Origin: Candidatus Thiodiazotropha sp. (ex Monitilora ramsayi)
Lineage (GTDB): Bacteria; Pseudomonadota; Gammaproteobacteria; Chromatiales; Chromatiaceae
Direction: 5' to 3'
NCBI GenBank assembly: GCA_025655595.1
Contig: JAHXIO010000001.1
Span: 124,001-188,000 of the forward strand
Length of the DNA stretch: 64,000 nt
Shown here piece by piece: positions 36,742 through 46,740 of this stretch. The notes under the pieces are model-generated. The model made no database searches. It saw nothing but the letters and a program-made list of their open reading frames with translations, and had not been told where the DNA came from. Both the position numbers and the translations under genes were made by a program. Positions within the stretch are counted from its first letter, which is position 1. Each line of letters starts with the position of its first letter.

Positions 36742-38247
36742 TCACTGTCGGTCCAGGCGCCGATAGCCGATGGCTTCGCTGACATGTCTTTCGGTGATCC
36801 TTTCACTATCTTCCAGGTCGGCAATTGTACGAGAGAGCTTGATGATACGATGATAAGCACGCATAGAGAGACCCAAACGTTCGATTGCCTGACGCAGCAG
36901 CAGGCGCCCGCGCTGATCGAGCTGGGCGTAGCGTTCCAGTTCACGCACATCCAGCGTTTGATTGCGCTTTTTCTGTCGCCTATGTTGCCGATCGATGGCT
37001 GAGGCAACGCGCCGCCCGACCAATTGGCTTGTTTCAACCGGTTCTTCCGAGGTTTGATTCGCGTAATCGATAGGCTGTCTTGGCACTTCGACATGCATAT
37101 CGATACGGTCAAGCAGTGGTCCCGAAAGGCGGTTGCGATAACGAATGACCTGCTCCGCCGTGCAGCGGCAACGGTTCGAACCATCACCGAGATAGCCGCA
37201 GGGGCAGGGGTTCATCGCGGCAATGAGCTGAAAGCGGGCGGGATACTCCGCTTGCTGAGTGGCTCGGGAGATGGTGACCCAGCCGTTTTCCATCGGCTCC
37301 CGCAATACCTCCAACACCCGGCGCTCAAACTCCGGCAGCTCATCAAGGAATAACACGCCATTGTGTGCCAATGAAATCTCTCCCGGTCTGGGTTTGCTGC
37401 CGCCGCCTACAAGCGCTACCGCTGAGGCGGTGTGGTGGGGCGAACGGAAAGGGCGTTGCAACCAGCGTTCTGGCTGAAATGGCCGATTGGTGATTGAGGC
37501 GATGGCGGCGCTTTCGAGTGCCTCATCTTCACTCATGTCAGGCAGTATGCCGGGAAGTCGGGCGGCGAGCATTGTCTTTCCTGTACCCGGTGGTCCGATA
37601 AAGAGTAGGGCATGCCCGCCTGCAGCGGCAATCTCCAGGGCGCGCTTGGCTTGCAGTTGCCCCTTGACTTCGGCCAGATCGGGTTGAGACATGGGCGCAG
37701 ACGAGCTGTTGTTCCTTATGCAGTGCGGAAGCAGTGTGGTGCCGCACAGATGGGCACAGACCTCCAACAGGTGGTCTGCGCTATGGAGTTTCAGTCCGTC
37801 CACCAGTGCCGCCTCATCGGCGTTCTCTCTGGGCACAATCAGCGTACGTCCCGCCTCCCTGGCGGCTATTGCTGCCGGCAGTATCCCGGTGACGGGACGC
37901 AACTCACCGGAGAGCGCCAATTCACCTGCAAACTCAAATGAGTCCATGTTGGCATTAGGTAACTGTCCTGAAGCGGCTAGAACGCCCAAGGCAATGGGCA
38001 GGTCAAAACGACCTCCCTCTTTGGGCAGGTCGGCCGGTGCCAGGTTGATAGTGATGCGCCTGGCAGGAAACTCGAACTGGCTGTTGGTGAGTGCGCCGCG
38101 AACCCGGTCTTTGCTCTCCCGCACAGCCATTTCAGGCAGGCCGACAATGGAGAGTGCGGGAAGCCCGTTGGCCAGGTGTATTTCAACGGTTACGAGGGGT
38201 GCCTGGATGCCCTCCTGGGCACGACTATAGAGGATGGCCAGTGACAT
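36742..38247 (-). CDS. comM: ComM/YifB-family Mg-chelatase-like AAA+ ATPase
   Basis: A 501-residue helicase-like AAA+ protein. The N-terminal Lon-protease-like domain (MSLAILYSRAQEGIQAP, ITINLAPADLPKEGGRFDLP) is followed by Walker A GPPGTGKTMLAARL, Walker B GVLFLDELPEF, a four-cysteine insertion (CPCGYLGDGSNRCRC) and a C-terminal helical domain. ComM promotes branch migration during natural transformation and recombination; homologues are widespread in non-competent bacteria too. It is followed by yheS and preceded by ubiK on the same strand. The ubiK-comM pair beside a divergent glnK-amtB resembles the arrangement in Pseudomonas. Confidence 0.94.
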   Translation of the reverse strand: MSLAILYSRAQEGIQAPLVTVEIHLANGLPALSIVGLPEMAVRESKDRVRGALTNSQFEFPARRITINLAPADLPKEGGRFDLPIALGVLAASGQLPNANMDSFEFAGELALSGELRPVTGILPAAIAAREAGRTLIVPRENADEAALVDGLKLHSADHLLEVCAHLCGTTLLPHCIRNNSSSAPMSQPDLAEVKGQLQAKRALEIAAAGGHALLFIGPPGTGKTMLAARLPGILPDMSEDEALESAAIASITNRPFQPERWLQRPFRSPHHTASAVALVGGGSKPRPGEISLAHNGVLFLDELPEFERRVLEVLREPMENGWVTISRATQQAEYPARFQLIAAMNPCPCGYLGDGSNRCRCTAEQVIRYRNRLSGPLLDRIDMHVEVPRQPIDYANQTSEEPVETSQLVGRRVASAIDRQHRRQKKRNQTLDVRELERYAQLDQRGRLLLRQAIERLGLSMRAYHRIIKLSRTIADLEDSERITERHVSEAIGYRRLDRQ

Positions 38248-38393
38248 GGATTCCTTTCCTGGGATGGCTGAGAAATACCGGCATTCCGGCCGGCCTTTTA
38301 ACGAATGTCAGAGTGTAGAGCCGGGGACCATTCACATCAACCTGTAGAAGCTATTGATGCAACAGGGCCTCACTCTACTGATGGCTTGGGAAA

Positions 38394-38645
38394 TCAATCC
38401 GAGTTGAGGCGTGACTCCAGCGCTTTGAGCTGCTGCTCCAAGTGCGTAAGTTTCTCACGGGTACGAGCGAGTACGGCACTCTGTACATCGAACTCCTCTC
38501 GGGTGACCAGGTCGAGTTTGGCAAGCCCCGCCTCCAGGCTGGCACGGAAGTTCTTCGAGATATCGTCCTGCAGGGTGCGAAATCCGCTGGGTATGCTGGC
38601 GGAAAGGTGCTCGGAAAGTTCATCAATCAGTTTGGGGTCGATCAT
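38394..38645 (-). CDS. ubiK: Ubiquinone biosynthesis accessory factor UbiK
   Basis: An 83-residue BMFP-family protein (YqiC/UbiK). The N-terminus MIDPKLIDELSEHL matches the family start, so the ATG at 38645 is preferred over one seven codons upstream. The middle LDLVTREEFDVQSAVLARTREKL and the C-terminal coiled coil (LEQQLKALESRL) are diagnostic. UbiK binds UbiJ and helps organise the soluble Ubi complex; ubiJ, ubiB and ubiE are at 6-9 kb. It is divergent from the porin-glnK-amtB operon and shares that control region. Confidence 0.94.
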   Translation of the reverse strand: MIDPKLIDELSEHLSASIPSGFRTLQDDISKNFRASLEAGLAKLDLVTREEFDVQSAVLARTREKLTHLEQQLKALESRLNSD

Positions 38646-38773
38646 GCGCCAGACAATAGCCAGCATCCGCTATCTTGTCCAGTCCGGCGGCGATTGGTTC
38701 ATGCCGGCAAGAGACCTGTAGTTGATGCATAAGCAGGTAATCAACCGTAAAGCAGTGGGCAAAATAGAGAGAC

Positions 38774-38788
38774 GCACCAAAAAGGTGC
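38774..38788. promoter_or_regulatory. NtrC-type binding site
   Basis: GCACC, five A residues, GGTGC: a perfect dyad matching the known NtrC recognition pattern GCACC-N5-GGTGC. A second half-site (TGGTGCAC) follows at 38803-38810. It lies about 130 bp upstream of the sigma54-like element and 220 bp upstream of the porin gene, a usual enhancer distance. Confidence 0.75.
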
Positions 38789-38905
38789 AACTTCTGTGTG
38801 CATGGTGCACTCCGCTGTGCCCAAATCATGCAGAACCATGATACATGCCAGGCCAATATTTATAGAAGATTGTGTAATACATTGTTTTGTAAGTTATTTG
38901 TCGTT

Positions 38906-38923
38906 TTGGCACGAAGTCTGAAT
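38906..38923 (+). promoter_or_regulatory. Sigma54-like (-24/-12) promoter for the porin-glnK-amtB operon
   Basis: TTGGCACG followed by AAGTCTGAAT. The -24 element is a perfect TGGCACG. The -12 element has TGA instead of TGC at the right spacing (GG, 10 bp, GA). It lies about 85 bp before the porin ATG. The -12 mismatch lowers confidence, but the paired NtrC site upstream supports it. Confidence 0.6.
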
Positions 38924-39008
38924 AGGGGAATGTACTTGCGGTTCATCCCGATGATTGTGCCGAAGAAAATTTTTTAAACCCTTTTTGAAGTTTTGAGGAC
39001 TTTCAACC

Positions 39009-39713
39009 ATGAAAATGAACAAACTCGCCTTGGCCTGTGGTGTTGCAATGCTCGGTCTTTCATCCGTAGCGGTAGCTGAGGTCAGTATGAATATCGGCGC
39101 TACCAGTAACTATATCTTCCGTGGCGTGACACTATCGGGTGATTCAGCCGCTATCTCGGGCGGTGTCGACTGGAGTGCCGAAAGCGGTCTCTATGCCGGT
39201 GCCTGGGCATCCAATCTGGCTGGTGCTGGCGACTATGAGCTTGATCTCTATGGCGGATACGCTGGGGAGGTCTCGGGAATTGGCTATGATGTGGGCCTGA
39301 TCTACTACACATACCCTTCTGATCTTGATGCAGACTATGCCGAATTGTATGGAAACGGAAGTTGGAACTTCCTGACTTTTGGCCTGGCATACACTGTCAG
39401 CAGCGATGTTGACGATACACCGGCTGCAGAGTCCTTTATTGAGGGCGATCTCTACTACTACGTCGGTGCCAGTTTCGACCTGGAGCAGGACTACTCCATC
39501 GCCCTGACCCTCGGTCGCCAGACCTTCGAGGATGACGGCGTAGGTGGTGCCGAGCTCGATTACACCCACTATCAGGTCGACCTGACAAAGAGTGCGGGTG
39601 ATTTCGGTGACGTCACGCTAAGCCTCTCGGATACCGACCTGACCGATACGGATCCGACGGCTGGCGGCGACAGTGATCCACGTTTCTTCGTCTCCTGGTC
39701 CAAAGGTTTCTGA
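39009..39713 (+). CDS. TorF-family putative porin
   Basis: A 234-residue outer-membrane beta-barrel protein of the TorF/TIGR02001 family. The signal peptide MNKLALACGVAMLGLSSVAVA is followed by EVSMNIGATSNYIFRGVTLSGDS-type opening strands, alternating aromatic/glycine strands, and a terminal aromatic (SWSKGF) for barrel insertion. Members often sit immediately upstream of glnK-amtB, as here (70 bp). I infer that it lets nitrogen compounds cross the outer membrane under nitrogen limitation, in line with the NtrC/sigma54-like elements upstream. Direct substrate evidence is lacking. Confidence 0.88.
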   Translation: MKMNKLALACGVAMLGLSSVAVAEVSMNIGATSNYIFRGVTLSGDSAAISGGVDWSAESGLYAGAWASNLAGAGDYELDLYGGYAGEVSGIGYDVGLIYYTYPSDLDADYAELYGNGSWNFLTFGLAYTVSSDVDDTPAAESFIEGDLYYYVGASFDLEQDYSIALTLGRQTFEDDGVGGAELDYTHYQVDLTKSAGDFGDVTLSLSDTDLTDTDPTAGGDSDPRFFVSWSKGF

Positions 39714-39738
39714 GTCAATCCCCCCAACTGTCTAGTGA

Positions 39739-40122
<384 letters not shown>

Positions 40123-40150
40123 CCCACAGTAATAGAATTGGGAGATTATC

Positions 40151-41413
40151 GTGGAAGCGATTACACATCTTAGCTACGCACTGGATACTTTCTACTTTCT
40201 GGTATCCGGCGCGCTTGTCATGTGGATGGCGGCAGGTTTCGCCATGCTCGAGGCCGGGTTGGTCCGAGCCAAGAATACTGCTGAAATCCTGACCAAGAAC
40301 GTCGCACTGTTTGCTATCGCCTGCATCATGTACATGGTGATGGGTTACAATATCATGTATCCCGGCGACGGCAACGGCGTCATCCCAGCGCTCGACCTGA
40401 GCTTTATGTTCGGTGGAGACAACAGCGTGGAGGATGTCCTGGCCAGTAACGGAGAGACCTACTATTCGGGCATGTCCGACTTCTTCTTTCAGGTGGTCTT
40501 CGTCGCTACTGCCATGTCCATCGTCTCCGGTGCCGTGGCCGAGCGGATGAAGCTCTGGGCCTTCTTGATCTTTGCGGTGGTGATGACCGGTGTCATCTAC
40601 CCCCTGCAGGGTTACTGGAAGTGGGGCGGCGGTTTTCTGGATGCGGCCGGTTTCAGTGACTTCGCCGGTTCCGGTGTGGTGCATCTCTGCGGTGCTTCTG
40701 CAGCACTGGCCGGTGTTATCCTGCTCGGTGCGCGTAAAGGCAAGTACACTTCGGACGGCCGTGTTAACGCCATCCCCGGTGCGAATCTGCCCCTGGCGAC
40801 CCTGGGTACCTTCATCCTCTGGCTGGGCTGGTTCGGCTTCAACGGCGGCTCTGAGCTGAAGATCTCCGACATCGGTGAGGCCAATGCGGTCGCTGCGGTT
40901 TTCGTCAACACTAACGCCGCTGCGGCGGGTGGTGTGGTAGCGGCACTTCTCACTGCCCGTGCACTGTTCGGCAAAGCCGATCTGACCATGGCCCTCAACG
41001 GCGCTCTGGCCGGTCTGGTGGCCATCACTGCTGAGCCCCTGACACCGACCCCGCTGTGGGCGACGCTGATCGGAGCTATCGGTGGTCTGTTGGTGGTCTT
41101 CTCCATTGTCACCATGGATAAGATCAAGATCGACGACCCGGTTGGCGCCATCTCTGTCCATGGCGTGGTGGGCATCTGGGGGTTGATTGCAGTTCCCATG
41201 ACGAATGGGGATGCGAGTCTGGGAGCACAGTTGCTGGGAATGGGCGTCATCTTTGCCTGGACCTTCGTTGCCAGCTTTGTTGTGTGGATGATCATCAAAG
41301 TCATCATGGGTATTCGCGTCAGTGAAGAGGAGGAGTACGAAGGTGTCGATCTCGGCGAGTGTGGCCTGGAGGCCTATCCCGAATTTACCGGCAACCGAGG
41401 CTCCGGCCTCTAA
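40151..41413 (+). CDS. amtB: Ammonium transporter AmtB
   Basis: A 420-residue Amt/MEP-family channel with eleven expected membrane helices. Seen in sequence: opening helix VSGALVMWMAAGFAMLEAGLVRAKN, the pore histidines in VVHLCGASAAL and SVHGVVGIWG, ERMKLWAF, and LGTFILWLGWFGFNGGS. There is no obvious cleavable signal peptide, unlike E. coli AmtB. The C-terminal tail (RVSEEEEYEGVDLGECGLEAYPEF) is the conserved regulatory tail contacted by GlnK. It is followed by a strong terminator. Confidence 0.96.
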   Translation: MEAITHLSYALDTFYFLVSGALVMWMAAGFAMLEAGLVRAKNTAEILTKNVALFAIACIMYMVMGYNIMYPGDGNGVIPALDLSFMFGGDNSVEDVLASNGETYYSGMSDFFFQVVFVATAMSIVSGAVAERMKLWAFLIFAVVMTGVIYPLQGYWKWGGGFLDAAGFSDFAGSGVVHLCGASAALAGVILLGARKGKYTSDGRVNAIPGANLPLATLGTFILWLGWFGFNGGSELKISDIGEANAVAAVFVNTNAAAAGGVVAALLTARALFGKADLTMALNGALAGLVAITAEPLTPTPLWATLIGAIGGLLVVFSIVTMDKIKIDDPVGAISVHGVVGIWGLIAVPMTNGDASLGAQLLGMGVIFAWTFVASFVVWMIIKVIMGIRVSEEEEYEGVDLGECGLEAYPEFTGNRGSGL

Positions 41414-41435
41414 GATCCACATCCCGGATCTGCAG

Positions 41436-41463
41436 AAAAGGGCGCCTCGGCGCCCTTTTTTCT
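41436..41463 (+). terminator. Intrinsic terminator of the porin-glnK-amtB operon
   Basis: GGGCGCC (41440-41446) and GGCGCCC (41449-41455) form a tight hairpin preceded by four A and followed by a run of T. Located 22 bp after the amtB stop. Confidence 0.92.
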
Positions 41464-41519
41464 TTTCAGGATGATTGCACTACACTGCGTAGAAGCTAAG
41501 GAATTGTTGAGGTTTGATC

Positions 41520-41978
41520 ATGGAGTATCCTGTGCTGTTTCGTTACTGCGTGTTAACGATGCTTATTGTGATAGGACCGTTGGAGGCGGCAGTTTACCAG
41601 TGGACCGATGAGAATGGTCGGGTGCACTTCAGTGATAGGCCGGTCGATGAGAGCGCGACAGAGAAAAAGATCCGCACTACGCCAAAATCATCGGGTAACC
41701 AGGCACTGCCTGAGGATCGTCAGCAGCGTCGGCAGCGGATGCTGGATGTCTACGAAAATGAGCGTGCCGAAAAGAGAGAGGCGGCGGTAAAGGAGAAGGA
41801 GGCTCGCAAGGAGCGGAAGAGAAAATGCTTCAGTGCCCGTGCGCGTTACGACGAATATAGTACCGCAGGCAGTATTTACGATTATCTTGAAAGTGGTGAG
41901 CGTAAATATCTGGACAAAAATCAGCGTGAACGTTTTATCGCAAAACTGAAGGCTGATGTTGAACGTTATTGTAAGTAA
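41520..41978 (+). CDS. DUF4124-domain secreted protein
   Basis: A protein of about 152 residues with a signal peptide (YCVLTMLIVIGPLEA) followed by the DUF4124 motif AVYQWTDENGRVHFSDRP, then a charged coiled-coil-like segment rich in Arg/Lys/Glu (about 60-105), and a conserved tail (YDYLESGERKYLDKNQRERF). The ATG at 41520 has GAGG 7 bp upstream and is preferred to a TTG at 41514. DUF4124 proteins are common periplasmic proteins of gammaproteobacteria with no firm function. It is convergent with the diguanylate cyclase gene, 13 bp apart. Confidence 0.82.
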   Translation: MEYPVLFRYCVLTMLIVIGPLEAAVYQWTDENGRVHFSDRPVDESATEKKIRTTPKSSGNQALPEDRQQRRQRMLDVYENERAEKREAAVKEKEARKERKRKCFSARARYDEYSTAGSIYDYLESGERKYLDKNQRERFIAKLKADVERYCK

Positions 41979-41991
41979 GGTCAGCTAAGAC

Positions 41992-43050
41992 TTACATATA
42001 GCTGATCTCAGCTTCAGTCACCACGCGGTTACGCCCACCCTCTTTAGCCAGGTAGAGGGCCTGGTCAGCTCGCTCAAGCAGGGTTTCGCAGCTATCTCCA
42101 TGCTGAAGAGTGGCAGCGCCGACAGAGATGGTTATGCCCGGCAGGCGCTCTTTCGTACTACGTCTCACCAGAACCAGTTTGCTGACTGCCTCATGGATGC
42201 TTTTGGCGATATCCACTGCATCATCGATGTCTGTGGACGGCAATACGACAGTAAACTCTTCACCGCCGTAGCGTGCGGGAAAGTCATCCTGCCTGACCAA
42301 TTCTTTCATGGTCATGCCGACACGGCGAATCACCTCATCGCCAATCATGTGTCCGAAGCGGTCATTGAACTGTTTGAAGTGGTCGATATCGAGCATCAGC
42401 AGAGAGAGTGTCTGCGCGGGATCTTTCTCGGTTTCGGCCAGTAGTTCGTTCATGCGTTGATCTAATGCCTTGCGGTTATAGAGGCCGGTTAAAGGATCTG
42501 TCGAAACTTCGTCCCGCAGTTTTTCCACCTCTGTCTGCAGTGTGTGGGTCCTGGCCTCCACACTCTCCAGTTGATCGCGCATTAACTGATTTTTGTGCAT
42601 GGCCGTTGATGTGGCATCCAGAAGGGTGTTGGCGATGGTACGGAGATCCTCCAGACTGGGGTTGCCGCTCAATGCCTGGGTCTGCTCCTGCAACGTTTCG
42701 TTGAAGATCTCAGTATGGCTGCAGGCACTGGTAACGCCTTGCAGGACTTGAAACAACAACCCGTGCAGATCGGAGAGGTGATCGTCGATCTTTATGGCCT
42801 CATCCTGTTCCAGACAGTGGAGCTCGAAGAGATGTTTCAGGTCGTAACCATCCAGCGAAGTGTTGGTTGCGACTTTCTTATCGATCGTTTCGGTCAATGT
42901 GTCAGATCTGCCGCTGGCATACTGATAGGCGACAAGGTGGCAGATCGGGGTCGGAGGGATGTCGAAACGGTCGAGGAATTCCAGTGCCCGGGTGTGCCAC
43001 TTCCTGGCATCATTCGGTGCATCCAGTTGAAAGCAGGTGGGTCGTTGCAT
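41992..43050 (-). CDS. Cytoplasmic diguanylate cyclase
   Basis: A 352-residue c-di-GMP synthase with no membrane segment. The N-terminal 170 residues are helical and unassigned, leading to a coiled coil (ARTHTLQTEVEKLRDEVS) and a GGDEF domain from about 185: DPLTGLYNRKAL, metal site MLDIDHFKQFNDRFGH, active loop GGEEF, and I-site RQDD five residues upstream. It should be active and product-inhibited. The N-terminal helical part may be a sensor of unknown type. It is the second active cyclase in this window. Confidence 0.93.
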   Translation of the reverse strand: MQRPTCFQLDAPNDARKWHTRALEFLDRFDIPPTPICHLVAYQYASGRSDTLTETIDKKVATNTSLDGYDLKHLFELHCLEQDEAIKIDDHLSDLHGLLFQVLQGVTSACSHTEIFNETLQEQTQALSGNPSLEDLRTIANTLLDATSTAMHKNQLMRDQLESVEARTHTLQTEVEKLRDEVSTDPLTGLYNRKALDQRMNELLAETEKDPAQTLSLLMLDIDHFKQFNDRFGHMIGDEVIRRVGMTMKELVRQDDFPARYGGEEFTVVLPSTDIDDAVDIAKSIHEAVSKLVLVRRSTKERLPGITISVGAATLQHGDSCETLLERADQALYLAKEGGRNRVVTEAEISYM

Positions 43051-43177
43051 AATTTGTTCTTACTACTTATTTTTCGAGAGTTCTTCTTCGTTCTTCTTCG
43101 GTGAATTCGAATCAGTACCCCACTATAGCGACCGGTATTTGTCCCACTTTAGGAATTTTATGAGTATCTCTCGAATC

Positions 43178-43202
43178 AAAAAGGGGACTTGCGTCCCCTT
43201 TT
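43178..43202 (-). terminator. Intrinsic terminator of the DsrC-like gene
   Basis: GGGGAC (43183-43188) and GTCCCC (43193-43198) form a hairpin flanked by A5 on one side and T4 on the other, so it can work in both directions. It lies 29 bp downstream of the DsrC-like stop codon. Confidence 0.88.
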
Positions 43203-43230
43203 CGTGATCAATGTCTGGTTATTGAAGGTG

Positions 43231-43581
43231 TCAGTGTACGCTGCCGAAGGAGAGATCGAGCGAGTAAGGCGGCAGCGGGATTCCTGCAATTTTACAGGCT
43301 TGCACCACCGGTCCTCTGGGGAACAGGCTATAGAGATATTTCTTCCCGCCGCGCTCCTTAACCTGAGAAATCATCGCCTTCAGTACCAATCTTGCACTGC
43401 AGGTGGCGCCGTTCTCCTCGCAATGGCTGCGGAGAAAGTGGATGACCTCCCAATGTTCATCCGTCAGGGTGATATCCTCTTCACGGGCAAGCTCTATGGC
43501 CCGCTCTTCTGTCCAGTCTTCGAAGCCTTCCGGTGTATTGGCGTTCTCGACTGCCATTGGATTCATCTGTGGCATACTCAT
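43231..43581 (-). CDS. DsrC/TusE-family sulfur-carrier-like protein lacking CysA
   Basis: A 116-residue DsrC-family protein. It has the family core ([21 protein letters not shown], then HWEVIHFLR) and the C-terminal arm [21 protein letters not shown]. In DsrC proper two arm cysteines, CysB and CysA 11 residues apart, carry sulfur as a trisulfide. Here CysB is present (C96) but the CysA position is serine (S107), and the chain runs nine residues further. TusE proteins show the opposite pattern (CysA only). Other cysteines are C54 and C61. It therefore cannot do the usual DsrC disulfide chemistry and is more likely a paralogue with regulatory or thiol-transfer function. It stands alone with its own terminator. 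Confidence 0.87.
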   Translation of the reverse strand: MSMPQMNPMAVENANTPEGFEDWTEERAIELAREEDITLTDEHWEVIHFLRSHCEENGATCSARLVLKAMISQVKERGGKKYLYSLFPRGPVVQACKIAGIPLPPYSLDLSFGSVH

Positions 43582-43800
43582 TCTCCCGTGGTGTTCTGTC
43601 TTTGTCGTTATTGAAATCTAGTGGACTTTGCCGAGGTCTGTGCCGACCTCTCAAACCAAAGATAGATCAGATCCCGCAAAAGACCAAGAAAAATACTGGG
43701 TCTTTATCTGTGGGCATGTTTCGGTATAAATTTCTTCGCGACAAAGCGGTGTGTTTTCAGCTACTATCCGCTTTATTTTTCTTCGTAAATTCCGCTGCTT

Positions 43801-46503
43801 ATGTCATCAAAACCCCCATTCATTCTGGTCGATGGTTCCTCCTATCTGTTCCGTGCCTATCATGCGCTGCCCGATCTGAGTAACTCCCGGGGGGAGCCTA
43901 CCGGCGCTATCGTCGGGGTACTGAATATGCTCAGACGATTGCTCAATGAGTATGAGCCTGAACATATTGCTGTCATTTTCGATGCGCCGGGAGGCAGCTT
44001 CAGAAACGAACTCTATGAGGCGTACAAAGCCAATCGTCCCCCAATGCCGGAGGACCTTCGGATACAAATTGCACCTCTACACGAAATCATCCAGGCCATG
44101 GGTCTGCCGCTTGTGATGGTGGAAGGGGTGGAGGCGGACGACGTTATCGGCACCCTGGCCAGACAGGCCAAGGAGCAGGGTATGGATACACTGATTTCCA
44201 CTGGCGACAAGGACATGGCGCAACTGGTCAATCAGCATGTCAGCCTGGTCAATACCATGTCGGAGACATTTACCGATCAGGCGGGTGTGGAGGAGAAGTT
44301 CGGCGTTAAACCCTCGCAGATCATCGACTATCTGGCCCTGATGGGGGACTCGGTGGACAACATACCGGGGGTGCCCAAGTGCGGTCCCAAGACCGCCGCC
44401 AAGTGGCTGCAGGCCTATGGCGATCTGGACAACCTGATGGCTCATGCGGACGAGATAAAGGGCAAGATCGGTGAAAACCTGAGGGCCAGCCTCGACTTCC
44501 TGCCACTCTCAAGGGAGTTGGCCACCATCAAACTCGATGTCCCGCTGGACAAGGGGCCGGCAGACTATCGACCTAGCGATCCCGACATCGATGTACTCAG
44601 GGAGCAGTACACTCGTATGGAGTCGAACCGATTCTTGGCGACTTTGGAAAGTGGCGTTGAGCCTTCCGCCGAAGCCCAGCCTGAGCCGGTTGAAACGGCA
44701 TATGAGTCGGTTCTTGATGAGGAGCTATTCAACCGCTGGCTCGAGCGGCTTGAGCAGGCACCGCTATTTGCCTTCGATACGGAGACCACCAGCCTTGACT
44801 ATATGTCGGCGGAGTTGGTGGGACTCTCCTTCGCAGTAGAGCCGGGGGAGGCCGCATACGTACCCTTGGCCCATGACTATCCGGGGGCGCCTGACCAGCT
44901 CTCCCGCGATTGGGTTCTGGACCGGCTGAAACCCTTGTTGCAGAATGCGAACCGCAAAAAGGTCGGGCAGAATCTTAAATACGATATGAGCGTACTGGCC
45001 AGGTACGATATCGAGTTATGCGGTGTCGCCTTCGATACCATGCTGGAATCCTATGTGCTCGACTCAACTGCAACCCGGCATGATATGGACTCCCTGGCAA
45101 AGACCTACCTGCAGCAGGAGACCATCCACTTCGAGGATATCGCCGGAAAGGGTAAGAAGCAGCTGACCTTCAACCAGATAGACCTGGAGCAGGCGGGTCC
45201 CTACGCCGCGGAGGATGCGGATATCACCCTGCGTCTACACCAGGCACTGTGGCCCAGGCTGGAGGCGGAGCCCTCTCTGTCCGAGCTGTTTGCGGCGGTG
45301 GAGATCCCGCTGGTGCCGGTACTTTCACGGATCGAACGCAATGGTGTGAGGATCGACTGTGACAAGCTCAAGCAGCAGAGTGATGAGATGGCCAAGACCA
45401 TGCACGATCTTGAGCAGCAAGCCTACGAGATTGCCGGACACAGTTTCAATCTCGGCTCGCCGAAACAGATTGGCGAGATCTTTTTCAACGAGTTGAAGCT
45501 TCCGGTGATCGCCAAGACACCCAAGGGTGCCCCCTCTACGGCGGAATCGGTGTTGGTGGAGCTGGCGGAACTGGGACATGAACTGCCATCGGTGATTTTG
45601 CAGCACCGGGGCCTGTCGAAACTGAAGTCGACCTATACCGACAAATTGCCTGAGATGGTGAATCCCGACACGGGACGGGTTCACACCTCCTATCATCAGG
45701 CTGTAGCCGCCACCGGAAGGCTCTCCTCTTCCGATCCGAACCTGCAGAACATTCCGATTCGCAGCGAGGAGGGTCGTCGTATCCGACAAGCCTTCGTGCC
45801 GGAGCCGGGCTGGAAGATGGTGGCAGCCGATTACTCGCAGATCGAATTGCGCATCATGGCCCATCTGTCCGGTGACGAAGGACTGTTGCGGGCCTTCTCC
45901 GCCGGGGAGGATATCCATCGCGCCACTGCAGCGGAGGTGTTCGGAGAGTCTTTGGATCAGGTCACTTCAGAACAGCGTCGCTCCGCCAAAGCGATCAATT
46001 TCGGTCTGATCTACGGTATGTCGGCATTCGGCCTGGCCAGGCAGTTGGGTATCGAGCGGGGTGCGGCACAGGAATATGTGGATCTCTATTTCACGCGCTA
46101 TCCCGGGGTAGCTGAGTTCATGGACCGTATTCGGGAGCAGGCAAGGGAGGCGGGATATGTGGAGACCCTGTTCGGTCGTCGGCTCTATCTGCCTGATATC
46201 AAGGCTCGCAATCACCAGCGCAGAACCGCCGCTGAGCGTACGGCTATCAACGCCCCCATGCAGGGGAGTGCGGCCGATATCATCAAGCGAGCGATGCTCA
46301 AGGTGGATGGATGGATCTGCGGTGAAAAGCCGCCGGTAAGGCTGCTGATGCAAGTACACGACGAGCTGGTGCTGGAGGTAGAGAGCGGATATGTCGACCA
46401 AGCGATTCAGCATCTGCGCGACGCTATGCAGGGGGCGGCCTCACTGGATGTACCCCTGCTCGTCGATGTAGGGGTAGGGGATGACTGGGAAGCGGCCCAT
46501 TGA
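43801..46503 (+). CDS. polA: DNA polymerase I
   Basis: A 900-residue DNA polymerase I with all three domains. The 5'-3' exonuclease (residues about 1-290) has [15 protein letters not shown] and DKDMAQLVN; the 3'-5' exonuclease keeps [10 protein letters not shown] with its metal-binding Asp/Glu and [13 protein letters not shown]; the polymerase domain has [16 protein letters not shown] (motif A), [16 protein letters not shown] (motif B) and [13 protein letters not shown] (motif C). It fills gaps in repair and Okazaki processing. A small RNA candidate lies immediately downstream. Confidence 0.98.
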   Translation: MSSKPPFILVDGSSYLFRAYHALPDLSNSRGEPTGAIVGVLNMLRRLLNEYEPEHIAVIFDAPGGSFRNELYEAYKANRPPMPEDLRIQIAPLHEIIQAMGLPLVMVEGVEADDVIGTLARQAKEQGMDTLISTGDKDMAQLVNQHVSLVNTMSETFTDQAGVEEKFGVKPSQIIDYLALMGDSVDNIPGVPKCGPKTAAKWLQAYGDLDNLMAHADEIKGKIGENLRASLDFLPLSRELATIKLDVPLDKGPADYRPSDPDIDVLREQYTRMESNRFLATLESGVEPSAEAQPEPVETAYESVLDEELFNRWLERLEQAPLFAFDTETTSLDYMSAELVGLSFAVEPGEAAYVPLAHDYPGAPDQLSRDWVLDRLKPLLQNANRKKVGQNLKYDMSVLARYDIELCGVAFDTMLESYVLDSTATRHDMDSLAKTYLQQETIHFEDIAGKGKKQLTFNQIDLEQAGPYAAEDADITLRLHQALWPRLEAEPSLSELFAAVEIPLVPVLSRIERNGVRIDCDKLKQQSDEMAKTMHDLEQQAYEIAGHSFNLGSPKQIGEIFFNELKLPVIAKTPKGAPSTAESVLVELAELGHELPSVILQHRGLSKLKSTYTDKLPEMVNPDTGRVHTSYHQAVAATGRLSSSDPNLQNIPIRSEEGRRIRQAFVPEPGWKMVAADYSQIELRIMAHLSGDEGLLRAFSAGEDIHRATAAEVFGESLDQVTSEQRRSAKAINFGLIYGMSAFGLARQLGIERGAAQEYVDLYFTRYPGVAEFMDRIREQAREAGYVETLFGRRLYLPDIKARNHQRRTAAERTAINAPMQGSAADIIKRAMLKVDGWICGEKPPVRLLMQVHDELVLEVESGYVDQAIQHLRDAMQGAASLDVPLLVDVGVGDDWEAAH

Positions 46504-46623
46504 TAATTAACTTGTTGTTTTATAAGAGTTATTTGTTTTAAGGTCACAGCTGATGCGAGACGGTCAGCAATATCTGATTTTGATTTTGAACTTTCACAAC
46601 CCCCTCCAGTCTATGAATAAGTA

Positions 46624-46740
46624 AGTCGTACGACACGGGTCGCTTTCCTCCCTTTTGCGGCCCAACCTTCCCGGTCACCCCATCCGGGAAGATCCGGCCC
46701 TGTCAGTCTCTCCCCTTAGATTGACAGGGCCTTCTTTTTT
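46624..46740 (+). ncRNA. Candidate small RNA at the polA-engB locus (Spot 42/ErsA position)
   Basis: Between polA and the convergent engB, three consecutive strong hairpins end in a T tract. Hairpin 1: GGGTCGC (46637-46643) with GCGGCCC (46657-46663), 7 bp with one G-U, loop TTTCCTCCCTTTT. Hairpin 2: CTTCCCGG (46667-46674) with CCGGGAAG (46684-46691), 8 bp, C-rich loop. Hairpin 3: GGCCCTGTCA (46696-46705) with TGACAGGGCC (46722-46731), 10 bp, followed by TTCTTTTTT, a classical terminator. A possible -10 (TATGAAT, 46612) lies 12 bp upstream; the -35 is poor (TTGAAC at 46586, spacing 20). E. coli Spot 42 and Pseudomonas ErsA are encoded at this same place. The CU-rich loop of hairpin 1 is complementary to Shine-Dalgarno sequences. 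Transcript ends are estimated. Confidence 0.75.

Noticed and set aside
46586-46618. A clear sigma70 promoter for the polA-engB small RNA
   Set aside because: TATGAAT is a fair -10, but TTGAAC is 20 bp away, longer than the usual 16-18, so the promoter is not called as a separate feature.
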